A stretch of DNA of 64,000 bases from Gambelia wislizenii (Eukaryota; Chordata; Lepidosauria; Squamata; Crotaphytidae). The stretch covers positions 212,892,645 to 212,956,644 of the forward strand of contig JAUMIR010000005.1 in NCBI GenBank assembly GCA_030847615.1, in the 5' to 3' direction. The position numbers and the translations under genes are program-made. The notes beneath the pieces were generated by a model that saw nothing but the letters and a program-made list of their open reading frames with translations, did no database searches and was not told the origin of the DNA. Positions within the stretch are counted from its first letter, which is position 1. Every line of letters begins with the position of its first letter. Positions 53,516-64,000 of this stretch are shown here, one piece after another.

Positions 53516-54857
53516 CAATAGATATTTTTTTTAAAGGGGCGCACGTGCAAAGAAAGTAGAGGAAATGATATTCTAAAGATGAAAGAGGAGGAAATCATGG
53601 GGAGGCATGGTTTTCATATGCTGTGCAGTGTGCTTGTAGAGCTTTGAAAACCTGCCGTTCCATTTCAGAAACGGAATGGAGGGCATTGTGCAGTAGGTAA
53701 GGTTTGCATTCTGCAATACTTCCACTTTATTATGTCATGGTACAATCACTGAAAAATACTCTCATGAAGTATTCTCTTTAGATTTACAAGTAAAACCCTG
53801 GTGAAATGCCACGATTAATACATGTCATCCATGTAAAATAGTGCATGAAATTCCAAGTTATCTGGGATGTTCAGTGACATATCAAATGTTTGTGGAAGTG
53901 ATGGTCTAAGCGGGAAAGAAAACAGCTACTTTGGCATAACTTTTCATCTCTGTGTCCCGGAAATACAGATACTCTAAGGAAAAAGTTCACACACACACAC
54001 ACCCATGAAACCTGCTAGGGCCAGCATGCACATACACAACCAGCACCAGTGAAATCCGCTGCAACTGCAGGTAATACAGCAAGATGCAGGATATAGTACG
54101 ACCAATTTTAATGGAGGAGTGTACTTGTGGGAACCTTCTGTCTTATTTTAGAGGAAAACTGCAAGGCGAAGTGCAGGGTGTAGCCACACTCAGAAGTGGT
54201 AGAAGCTGCCAAAATGGAATGTGGGGTTTGTATGTAGCTTGCTGGCCAAGTGTGGCCCACCCTGTATTAGACTAAACCTGTAAAGTTGAAATATATGAAT
54301 GAGGAACTGTAAAAATAAAGATCCCAACCAAGAGAAAGAGAAAATTACACACAAAAAAGGCATACAAGAAAAAGCATACATAAATTGAGGAGGAAATGCC
54401 ATTCAGAAGGGACATAAGCTGTCTGTGAAGAGGAAGGGTTAAAGCAGGGCAAGGTCTGAGCATCAGATCTTCCTTTTCTTCCTTCCTCTTTACCATGGCT
54501 TGCATGTTTAAACATGTTGCAAGATTACCAGGCAGTTGCAACAGATAGGTAACAGCTTTAAGGTGAATAAGGCTACTTTGTTCCTCTAACAATAATACAC
54601 ATAAAAGACTTCCTTAAACATTTTCCTGAAAACAAATCTACACATATTTGGAAATCATCAGCATAACATAAAATAAAAATGCAAACAAAGTTTACTAGCA
54701 GAACTCAAATATTTAATTCATTTAATTTAAATCAAAGTAGCAGAGAGCTAGAAAACACCTGAAGGTAATTACTCAAATCTTAATCTCAAAAAGAAATCTT
54801 AACTGAATGCATCATCATATTACATACACCCTGTTTGTCTGTCTCTGTGGCTTTTCT
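53516..54857. other. No gene recognised
   Basis: It contains a (CA)n tract at about 53988-54002; otherwise nothing is recognised. Confidence 0.35.
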
Positions 54858-55128
54858 TTAAGATTCAGGAAGGACTCATCCTGTGCTTTCTGCAAGCGCG
54901 CTGATGACTAAAAAGGCCAATCCGAGATAAACAAGTCCAGTTGCAGAAAGCACAGCAGAAGGTCTCCTTGGGTGATGTTTCCGGGTTGTGACTCTTTCTG
55001 CATTGTCGTTTCTCTTCAAGACTTGTTCAGCGTGAGTTCTCAAATAAGGCTGCAGCATTGTGGATAGGGCATCTCCATGCCTCCCGATATGAGGCCAGGG
55101 CAAACCATTGTTGGTGCTCAATTTACCA
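54858..55128 (-). mobile_element. Non-LTR retrotransposon ORF2 C-terminal fragment, copy 4
   Basis: In reverse, it begins at the STNNGLPWPHIGRH block and ends with the zinc-finger coding region (CNWTCLSRIGLFSHQ frame). It is 5'-truncated and has shifted frames. Confidence 0.75.
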
Positions 55129-55777
55129 CACCAGAAACATAAAACAAGAAAGATCTAACTACACTATATGTAACGTATGCAGACTCTAGCTATTCTGTTT
55201 TTTCTGTCTCCATTTATGTAACACAATACTTTTATTTGGGTCTATATTTGTATGAGAGACATATTCTCCTGAATTTTCAATTAGTAAAAAAGAATGTATT
55301 TGCAATAAAGTAAATCAAAGCAAAATTAAATGCCTTTTAAATTAAAAGTTTTATACTGAATCAATTTTAACAGGATCTTGCATTTATACAGTAGTACTGA
55401 ACTACTGCGTTAACATGATGTCACAGAGATTGAGTTTCACTGCCCAAAACATACTGGCTGGCATCCAACCATATCTTTCTGCCAGTGGAACAGAAACTAC
55501 AGGTGAAATGGATTTCCACTTCCCTTACAGCTATCTCCCCTCCATTTGCTCTGGAGCACTAAGAGACTCTCTAGAACAGATCTAGGACAGGCATGGCAGC
55601 CACCAAAGAGGAGAAAAGACTGTGCAAAGGAAAATCTCTTTGCACTCTGCTGATTGTGAGCCAGTCTAAAATTGTCACAATACTATATCAACAGTTCCCA
55701 AATCATTAAAATAAAACCAACAAAAACCCCTACAGTCCCCTTTTTCTTGCCAAAACCCAGTCTAATTAGTTAGCATT
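55129..55777. other. No gene recognised
   Basis: Nothing recognisable. Confidence 0.3.
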
Positions 55778-55835
55778 AAATTCATGGGATCACTCTAAGT
55801 CAACAGGTGACTTTAAGGCACACACACAAACACAT
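55778..55835 (+). mobile_element. 5S-SINE 3' tail remnant
   Basis: AAATTCATGGGATCACTCTA, AGTCAACAGGTGACTTTAAG and GCACACAC match the 3' end of the SINE at 26096. Confidence 0.6.
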
Positions 55836-58335
55836 CACATCAATTAAGCATACTGGGTTAAATTCAGATCCTGAATTCAATACTATATACAAGTTACCTA
55901 GCAGTAAGTAGCATTGAACTCAATGGGGCTTACTTCTGAATGTGTGTATGTGTGTGTTTGTATAAGATTACATTGTAAATTTGCCATGCTTTAGTTGTGC
56001 CACTGATTTTAATGGGACTAAAGCATGACTAACTGATTAGCTGGATATGAAAAGAGTCCCAGATTGATTCCATTGAACCTAGACTGGATATTCATAAACT
56101 GCACATGAAAAGTGCAGTGCATTGTTTGTGTTAGCTCATCTTGATTACTATAATTGAAACACTCTGAAAATGAAACACTGATCACCTCAACTTTTTACCC
56201 TAGATAAGAATGTGAAACTCATAATCAAGACTTCAATAAATCTAGTGGTAAATAGTTAAACTTGGAGCAATATTTTCCTAAATTCACACCTTATTTGGTG
56301 TCATAAGGTGATTCAAGCCCTTGGGAGTTATTGATAACAACAAGTGGAATAGGTCAAACACCTTCTTTTATGGCAACATGAAACTATACAATAGTTTCTG
56401 CCAACATTTCTCTATTATTATATTGACTTTTGCACATTTAAAGTGATGAAAAGTTCAGATGCTCCAAGTAGGCATAGGTCAGTACTGTAAAGTGATAAAC
56501 TTACTGCTCCAAGATGGTTCTTGGAAGAATGTCATATTTCTTCATGTATCAGAGGTCATTTATAAACATTTGTATGCACATTTATAAATATCTATATGCA
56601 CATTTAGCATTTTCACTCAATAGTCCATTTTTGATCTTTGCTATTTTATTTCCAAGGACCCTATTTTTGAGGATAGGGTTTACTCTGAAAAACTCTTTTT
56701 AATATTTGGACTACACTCTAGAATAGATTCGCTGCCCCACTGAATGGAAGCAACTAGCTGCCACTGTCCATGTGGATGCGGCACAAAGGTGCTGAAAAAA
56801 TGCAACTCTTTAAATGAAATGAAGGCTTCTGTCACAAGGAAGGTTGTGCTATCAAGCCTAAAGGAATTCAGAACCCTATATCAGATTCAAGAAACAATTC
56901 ACCACTTGTCAAATCAAGCTTCCAGCCACAGCATCATTCAGGAGTTCCCCATAATGCAGCTCTGTATCTTGTCTCTTTGGTACCCTGATTCCTGCTTGGT
57001 CAGACTCCACAGGACTTGACATGCCCCACATCCTTTGTACGGGCCTGCAGTGACCAATGGTGGTAAGCCTTCACAGCTGCTGCAAGATATGCTGGTCAAG
57101 ACAGAACACCTTAGTGCAAAGCTTCAAACCAGGAAGGACTGACCCAGAAATGAAAAGATGATACTAAGGATCTCATGCTGAAAACACATTTATCAGGCTT
57201 CTAATTTCACTACAGCAAGTCTAGTCAAGTATCATGAGTCATATGTAAATATACACTTACCTCTCCTGTCTAATGAACCTAATCATCACTGTCAGATGGT
57301 TGTTATTTCCTTTCCTAGTGTCACACAAAGCCATTAGGAAGCTGGGAGTTTTGATGCTAATATAGCAAGATGACAAATGCATTGTACTGTAATGTGAAAA
57401 TAGCCCATATAATCACCACACCTGCTATCCAGTGAGGCTGACTAATTTGTGGTTCGTGCATCATGCCATTTATTCAGATGCCATGGCTAGGTATTGTGTT
57501 AGACATGCTGGCTGGAGGATGCTGGGAAAAGCAACATACCCAGGCTCTGATGATACACAGAATTCAACTTCCTCCTTTCATGATAGGCAGTACACTCACG
57601 CAAGTGGACTGCTGTGAACCTCCTGATAGAAAGATATGTATGTGAGAAAGAATAGCTATTAAAGCTCTATGCCAAATAGAATATCAAGAATGCAAAGTAT
57701 GAATATCAACAAATTATTCCTCGCCTTTACTGAAAAGCTTGCAGATTCCCATGACTAAAATAAGATTCATATTGCTTTGCTTTTAATTTTTACTGTGTAT
57801 CGGTTCAGTTTTACATGGAAAGACATTCAAAACTGTTCCTGCATGTTAATTCTACAGAAATAATGGAGGAGAAAGTGCACTCATATAGAAAAAGACAGGG
57901 CAGATGGCAGGGATAACAAACCTTCTCCCTACATCTGAGGTGACAAGCAAAATGTCCTCCTCACTTGGATTTACTACATACTTTCTGCATGTATCTGCAA
58001 ACAGATTGTTAGACAACTGAGGAAATAAGCATTTTTTTAATCACTTGCATGGGATGTGTTCTGTTTTTTCTCTGACCACTATTAACAGGGTCTGTCAGCT
58101 GCACCTTTATATCACATTCAAGTTTATGTCTGAATTCTGAGAGCAGGGGTAAGGAACTTTTAGGCTCTGGGGCTGAATCTGGACCTCCTGGGGTCCTTTG
58201 GAGTTCCCCAGAAGACTCCTTCCTCATGGTATCATCATTTGGTGGTTTCACACCTTTTCTGTATTTTCATTCTATTCTAAAAGCTTAAAATGAACCTCCT
58301 AAGCTTTAATTACCATTAAGAGCTTTAAGCTAAAC
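55836..58335. other. No gene recognised
   Basis: About 2.5 kb with no recognised exon or repeat. A GAACTCAATGGGGCTTACTT block near 55916, a motif frequent in reptile genomes, is of unknown class. Confidence 0.35.
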
Positions 58336-58471
58336 CACGGGTTCCCAAACTTTGTTCCTGCAGATGTTTTGGACTTCAGCTCCTAGAATTCCTGAGTGCT
58401 GGCCAAGCTGGCTGGGACTTCTGGGAGTTGAAGTCCAAAATCTCTGCGAGACTAAAGTTTGGGAACTACTA
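58336..58471. mobile_element. Small palindromic hAT MITE
   Basis: It begins CACGGGTTCCCAAACTTTG and ends AAAGTTTGGGAACTACTA; the interior is also largely palindromic (TTTTGGACTTCAGCTCC / GGGAGTTGAAGTCCAAAA). Flanking octamers AGCTAAAC and ACCTAAAC match at seven of eight positions. Confidence 0.85.
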
Positions 58472-58854
58472 ACCTAAACTATGCTGGTGTTTTTGGTTGC
58501 ACCTCTTGCCTTTGGCTCCACCTACCACTGGAATGTCTCTCTCACACACACAAACACTACACATACACAACATCTCTGAAACTGTATTTGGCTCTCCATC
58601 AGAGATGCTTCCCAGTCTTGCAACATGGAATTCCCCATGGGTATACCTCTGGGAGTTGGGCAAAATGAAGGAATCCCCCCCAATAAGAATTCTGTCCTGC
58701 CAAATGAAATTTTTCTTTAATCCACAAATTTCTAGCATTGCAGTAACTTAAAACATTATTTGAGCATTTGGCAAGACAGTTTAGACATCCAAAAAAGGGA
58801 CAAAGTTACTTAGGAAATGCAAGCACAGCCAATATAAGAGCTCTTTCTTGTTGC
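58472..58854. other. No gene recognised
   Basis: Nothing recognisable apart from a short (CA)n stretch near 58541. Confidence 0.3.
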
Positions 58855-59083
58855 TGCTGCTTCTGTTGTTGTGTGCCTTTAAGTCATTTCTGACCTATGA
58901 TGATCATAAGGTGAACCTATCGCAGGGTTTTCTTGGCATGATTTTTTCAGAGAGGGGTTGCCATTGCTGAAAGAGTATGACTTGTCCAAGGTCACCCAGT
59001 GGGTCTCCGTGGCTGAGCAGGGATTTGAAACCTGGGCTCCAGGGTCGTAGTCCAGCACTGAGATCATGACACTACACTGGCTC
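58855..59083 (-). mobile_element. MIR/CORE-like tRNA-derived SINE, near full length
   Basis: In reverse orientation: TTGTTGTGTGCCTTTAAGTC, GGTGAACCTATCGCAGGG, CCAAGGTCACCCAGTGGG (core), GGGATTTGAAACCTGGG (B box). The tRNA head at the right end is damaged. Confidence 0.85.
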
Positions 59084-59760
59084 TAGATGTGAATGATTCT
59101 CAGTGTCTCACTCACAGCAATGCTAGAAATTTGCGAAGAGAAGGAAAAAATTAATGGGGGGGGCAGAATTCTTATTTGAAGGAGCCATGCCCTAATTTTA
59201 CCTGCCTCCCTGGAAGCTAAATCCCTAGTATTCCTCTTCAGAACTGGCTTCTCTTAGCATATAGAGCAATAAATACGTAAATAGCTGGGTTCTATTTAAC
59301 TTTATTACATTATATTCCTTATCCCTCTAGTCAACTGAAGATATTTCTTTTGTGTGCACTTTCCAGTCAGAAAATCTGAACCTTCTGATAACATGGGGTT
59401 CAGCACTTTAGAAAGCTCCATTAAAGTCTGGACAGAGCAAATTCACCCTACTTAAATGAATGCCACCAGCTGCCACTATTTTGGCCCATATGTTTTTGGC
59501 CTGCAACTTCCATCAGGCCAGCTTGAGCAATTTTAGGAGTTGTAGTCCAAAACCTCTGGAGGACCAGAGTTGTTCCTTCCTTGTTATAATGAGTTATAAT
59601 TCAGGAAATTCACATTATATATACTTTAATTAATAAATGAGATACTAAGTAAAATGGTATCATTAGCACATGAGATACAATTACACCTGGACTTAGGACA
59701 GAGTAATTCTTCCTGAGCAGTTCTTCCTGATATATGATCAATACTGTCTTTGCAGACTAA
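59084..59760. other. No gene recognised
   Basis: A TTTAGGAGTTGTAGTCC remnant of a hAT MITE lies near 59533; otherwise nothing is recognised. Confidence 0.35.
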
Positions 59761-60081
59761 GCACTTTTTCAAACGGGGACAACCCCCCCCCAGGAGGTCA
59801 GGAGAAGAATAGGGCTGTTGCGCTTAAAGAGCCCTGCTTCAGATGACACCATCCTCCTCCCGACCTTCCCCCATGCTTCCTCCATGCTGCAAGTGCCGCT
59901 TTTTATTGTCAGCGGTTCTCCGTCAATAAAAAGTGGCACCCACAGCATGGGGGAAGGTTGGGAGGAGGTCAGGAAGAGGACGGAGGAGCACAGTGTCATC
60001 TGAAACAGGGCTCTGTAAGTGCGACAGCCCCGTTCTTCTCCTGACCTCCTCAGAGTTTTTTCTCCCCATTTGAAAAAGTCC
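59761..60081. mobile_element. Foldback MITE, GGACTTTTTC family, copy 3
   Basis: The left end is GCACTTTTTCAAACGGGG and the right end reverse-complemented is GGACTTTTTCAAATGGGG. TAA flanks both sides (59758-59760 and 60082-60084). Arms of about 150 bp meet at CTTTTTATTGTCAGCGG / CCGTCAATAAAAAG. The arms align with those of copy 1 (GGAGGTCAGGAGAAGAA; TTCAGATGACACCATCC). Confidence 0.88.
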
Positions 60082-60530
60082 TAAGCGCCAGTTGCTGTGG
60101 TAGAAATGAGATATGATTATTCTTCCTGAAGGAAAAAATCATTTATACTCTACATACAATTGGATTATGTCTACTGTTACCCTCTTACATTTTTATTACA
60201 ATGGGTTTAAAAAAAAAACACCATCTTCTCTCTCTCTATGTGTGTTTACTAACCTTTCTGGATAATTCATGCATCTGCCAAAGTAGGCTCCAAACCACAA
60301 TACACTTGTAGCTGCCAGTATTTCTCTGGAAGTTATCGCAGAACAGTGAACCAGAGGCTTATATCTTCCCAGATGGTAAGTAATTGAGAATGTTAGGCTC
60401 CTGCACAGTCTGTACAGCACAGGAGTTGAGTGGCAGGGTATGCTGGGGTGTCGGAGAGCTGTGACAGATCATATGTGGAAGGAAAGTTTCATCTGCTGAT
60501 CTATTAAAGGAAAGCTTCATCTGCCTTATA
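60082..60530. other. No gene recognised
   Basis: Nothing recognisable. Confidence 0.3.
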
Positions 60531-60712
60531 CAGTGGGCCCTCCATATTTGCGAGAATTTGGTTCCAGACACCACCATCCTAATGATAGGAAATACTGTGG
60601 ATGGTTTAGTACCATATTAATCAATGGGCGTCACCATTTTAGTTATGGGCACTGCAATTTTAGGCATGTAGCGGCACCATTTTAGGTATTTTAGTTTTTT
60701 AAAAAACATTCC
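60531..60712. mobile_element. Tigger-like MITE, truncated
   Basis: It begins with CAGTGGGCCCTCCATATTTG preceded by TA, then GAATTTGGTTCCAGACACC. A CACCATTTTAG motif repeats inside. The right end is not present. Confidence 0.55.
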
Positions 60713-60767
60713 TTCTATAGAATAGTGAATTCCATTTTAAAAGACTTGTGCTACTACTTACAGTATA

Positions 60768-60995
60768 CAGTTGTCCCTTCATATTCGCTGGAGTTTGGTT
60801 CCAGGACCCCCCGTGGACACAAAAATCCATGAATACTCAAGTCCCATTATATGCAATGGCATAGCAAAATGGTGTCCCTTTTATAAGATGGCATAATCAA
60901 GGTTTGCTTTTTGGACTTTTTTTTTAAAGAATATTTTCAAGCCATGAATACTTAAATCTGTGGATACCAAATCTGTGGATACAGAGGAACAACTG
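60768..60995. mobile_element. Tigger/pogo-like MITE, CAGTTGTCCC family
   Basis: It starts CAGTTGTCCCTTCATATTCG and ends AGAGGAACAACTG, flanked by TA on both sides. The same interior motifs as at 12309 are present. Confidence 0.88.
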
Positions 60996-62427
60996 TATTT
61001 TCTTGGTACCATTCTTTGTGGTAGCAAGACACAAACCTGGCAAATCCTCTCTCTCTTCCCTCTATTGGACTAGAAATTGTTTGGTAACATTAGTTACTGG
61101 GAGAACATATAACACCCCATCCACATGAATAAGGCCTTACTCAGGAGGCCTTTCCAGTGTAATTGCCATCCCATCAGAAGAGGGATACAGATTCCATGGG
61201 TAAGTCTCACTGATCATTGCTCATTCACATGGCTGGGTCACATAAATGTTTTCCCAGCCAGGTTGGCTCCCGTATGACTAGAAAAACAGCAAAACAACAT
61301 CTGACTTGAGGTATAAAGTCTGTTTCATTTAATACAGGATACTGTGATTTCCCCATTCATACTATTGCTCCTCCTAATTTACAACAAAATCAGATCAAAA
61401 GGTCATTAACTGAAAGAAAGACAAAGGAAATTTTACTTAGCAGGGGGACAAATTAGATTTCTTTTCCTTTGCCATAGCTGTTGGGTCATTTGCTGCACAG
61501 AAAGAATAGGTGTAGACCTAACATCTGCTTCTAATTTTTAAACCTAGCATGCTTTGTAAGGTCCATCTATCTGCACATTTGCATGATGCAGTAAAAATAC
61601 AGAAGAGGCGCTAACTGATGACCAACAAAATGTGCAACTTGGTACAGTATATTCACCCTGTATTTCAGGGCAGACAACTGAGCCCTAATGCTTCTGGACT
61701 GCAATCCACATAATCCCTCATCACTGACTATGCCAGACAGGACTGGCAGGAACTGTAGGCCAAAAAGATCAGGAGGACTTTTCCTACCTACTTTCTAACT
61801 GAAAAATTATTAACCATAAGGGGATATAATTACTGACTAGACCTCATTTTAAAAGCATTTTTCCATCATAAGTGATTTCCTATACACACCTTATAATAGA
61901 TAAGATTCATGGATGAGATTTAAATTCCTAGGCTTTAGGGGTTTCTTCCTATGTTCACTACCTCAGGTGCCCTAACACCCTACACAAAAATTAACTATGA
62001 ATGTCTCTGTGTTGGAAGGAATATCTTCCTCTCAATTGCCTGGTGACCCTGTTGCAGGGCCGGTTTAACCAGTTTGCCAAATCAGCATTGGCAGGGGGCC
62101 CCAAGGTCAAGCCCCCCCCCCCGTTGACCTCCTTATCTGACAAAGGAGACAGTCAGGAAACAGCCGGGAGGAGCCACTGCTTTGTAGCCCCCTCCTACCC
62201 TCCTCCTCAAAAAACCTCCTGCTGGCTTTTTTTTTTTAAAAAAAACCAGCATCTCAAAGACTAGAAAGAGAAAGAGAAAGAAGCAGCAGTCCTCCGTGGC
62301 AGAAGCTGGACGGAGTTTGCTGCTGCAAAATGCAAGCCAGTCAGGCATGTCAGAGAGGGGTGAGTGTGTGTGTGTGAGAGAGAGGGGGGAGAATTTGAGA
62401 GTTGTCTCTTTCCCTCAAAAAGGGCTT
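60996..62427. other. No gene recognised
   Basis: It contains a hAT-remnant block (GGAACTGTAGGCCAAAAAG, about 61750), one MITE end CAGGGCCGGTTTAA (about 62056) and a (GT)n(GA)n tract near 62365. No exon is recognised. Confidence 0.35.
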
Positions 62428-62475
62428 CTTCCTTCCTTCCTTTCTTTCTTTCTTCCCTTTCCTTCCTTCCTTCTA
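62428..62475. repeat. (CTTC)n microsatellite
   Basis: CTTCCTTCC and TTTCTTTCTTTC units form an imperfect tract. Confidence 0.85.
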
Positions 62476-62623
62476 CATAGATCCCCTTCCAGCCCATCTT
62501 TCCAGCTGATCTTAACACGTCCTGGTTTCTCTCCCTTCCCTCCCTCCCTTTCCCCCTTGGTCTTCTTCAGCTTCCTCCCCTTGTTGCCAACTGAGTTCAG
62601 CCTGCAAAAGGAATTTGTGTGTG

Positions 62624-62835
62624 TTTGCCTATGTGCCTTCAAGTCATTTCTGACTAAGGCGAACCTACCATGGGGTTTTCTAGGCAAGGTTTGTTCAAAG
62701 GGGGTGTGCCTTTGCCTTCCTTTGAGGCTGAGAGAGTATGACTTGCCCAAGGTCACCCAGTGGGTATTCATGGCTGAGTAAGGATTCAAACCCTGGTCTC
62801 CATAGTCATAGTGCAATGCTGAAACTTCTACAGGA
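62624..62835 (-). mobile_element. MIR/CORE-like tRNA-derived SINE
   Basis: In reverse orientation: GCCTATGTGCCTTCAAGTC, GGGTTTTCTAGGCAAGG, CCAAGGTCACCCAGTGGG (core) and GGATTCAAACCCTGGTC (B box). Confidence 0.85.
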
Positions 62836-62971
62836 CTCTAGCCCTTTTAACAGAAGAATATAAAGAATATAAATTAAAATTTGGAGTAATATTACTGGGA
62901 ACAATGGTTTTATTGTTGTCACTAAAACACCAGTATCCCATTAGTGTTATGTGAGAGGCATTAGCCTAGAG

Positions 62972-63318
62972 CAGTGGTACCTTTTCTTTACCAGGGACTC
63001 CCTTTAAATATCTTTTGTTGCCCCAAGACTTAACTCAAGATTTAAAACCCTAATAATAATAGCTAATAAAAATAGCTAACAACAACAACAATACAATTAC
63101 ACCATCCATTAAACTTTCCCTCAGAGACACTCTTGCTGCTTCCTGCAAGTTTGTGGCTGGAGTGGATTGAATAGCTATGTGCAGGCCAAGCCAGCCAGCC
63201 TTTGCCTTGGTTCCTATCATGTGGCTACTCCACTACAGGGAGGAGGTGGGCTAAGCAGCCTTCAAGCCTTTGTGGACCCCCTGTGAGGACATTGCGGACC
63301 CCAAGTTAGGAACCACTA
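62972..63318. mobile_element. hAT MITE, CAGTGGTTCTTAACCT family, copy 2
   Basis: It shares CTTTACCAGGGAC(T/C)CC, TTTAAATATCTTTTGTTG, TGCAAGTTTGTGGCTGGAG and CCCCCTGTGAGGACATTGC with the copy at 47666. Flanking octamers GCCTAGAG and GGCTAAAG match at six of eight positions. The last terminal base has mutated. Confidence 0.85.
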
Positions 63319-63430
63319 GGCTAAAGAATGCTGGAAAGGAACAATGCAACCAGACCTTGAGAAGGGTGCTGGCAGGGGGATTCTGGAAGGTGTAACCCAA
63401 GAGTAACTTTCCCAGGCTCTGAATGCAGCC

Positions 63431-64000
63431 TAGAATCATAGGGCTGGAAGGGACCCCAACAGCCATCCCATCCGATCGGTTTCTGCCCTGCAGGAATACA
63501 CAATCCAAGCATTCCTGACAGATGGCCATCCAACCTATGTTTTAAAAAAGCCAAAGAAGGAGCCTCCACCACACTCCAAGGCGGCAGTGTATTCCACTTC
63601 CGAACAGCTCTTACTGTCTGGAGGTTCTTCCTAATATTCAAGTGGAATATCTTTTCCTATCGTTTGAACCCATGGCTCCGTGTCCTAGTCTCTGGAGAAG
63701 CAGAAAACAAGCTTGCTCCTTCCTCAGTATGACATCCCTTCAAATATTTAATCATGGCTATCAGGTTCTTTTCTCCAGGCTAAGCATGCCCAGCTTCCTA
63801 AGCCATTCCTCACAGGGCGTAATGGCTTCCAGACCTCCCACCATCCTTCTCAGTATCTTTCTTGAATTGTTGTGTCCAGAACTGGAAACAGTATTGCAGG
63901 TGAGGTCTGACCAAAGCAGAATGGAGTGATACTATTACTTCCCTTGATCTAGACACTACTCCTATTAATGCAGCCTAGAATCGCATTGGCATTTTTTGCT
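63431..64000 (-). mobile_element. CR1 LINE 3' end, running off the window
   Basis: TAGAATCATAGGGCTGGAAG and CCAAGCATTCCTGACAGATG are reverse CR1 3' UTR. The minus strand then codes FHLNIRKNLQTVRAVRKWN-like and EECLGSWACLAWRKE-like C-terminal sequence. The element continues past the end of the window. Confidence 0.85.

Noticed and set aside
29500..64000. A neighbouring gene upstream of TMCC3
   Set aside because: I looked for conserved exons in both strands of this part and recognised only mobile-element coding sequence; a small or diverged exon could still be missed.

Overview
This is a vertebrate nuclear window from a squamate reptile, most likely a lizard. The evidence is the repeat set: 5S-rRNA-derived SINEs of the kind known from Sauria, a MIR/CORE-like tRNA-derived SINE, RTE-BovB, CR1 and L2 LINEs, a DIRS-type element, Tigger-like and hAT MITEs, and a Helitron. 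I cannot assign genus or species.

Only one host coding exon can be supported. It is the first coding exon of TMCC3 (28693-28770, minus strand; 26 codons, strong Kozak context, clean GT donor), inside a CpG island at about 28.4-29.2 kb. The gene runs leftwards, so 1-28692 should be intron 1 and everything right of about 29.2 kb should be 5' flank. No second TMCC3 exon and no neighbouring gene was recognised. A SINE sits just upstream of the CpG-island core.

The rest is a mosaic of mobile elements. (1) Left part, 0-28 kb: an RTE-BovB 3' end, a DIRS fragment, a mariner-like foldback, Tigger-like MITEs (one inside an inverted duplication), a broken L2 LINE disrupted by a palindromic MITE, and a hAT-like element with a perfect 8-bp duplication that carries a nested foldback MITE. 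(2) Right part, 29-64 kb: several CR1 copies (one inserted into a 5S-derived SINE), a non-autonomous Helitron, hAT MITEs with target duplications, an inverted repeat carrying two initiator/elongator-Met-like tRNA sequences, and more SINEs.

Four observations stand out. A family of about 330-bp almost perfectly palindromic MITEs occurs three times. A non-autonomous DNA element of about 620-700 bp occurs four times, two copies in each orientation. Several repeats carry hammerhead-ribozyme-like cores, probably remnants of Penelope-like elements. A 514-bp Helitron-like element has a textbook TC start, a 3' hairpin and a CTAG end. I see no autonomous intact transposon, no CRISPR, no functional tRNA or rRNA gene and no virus-derived gene.
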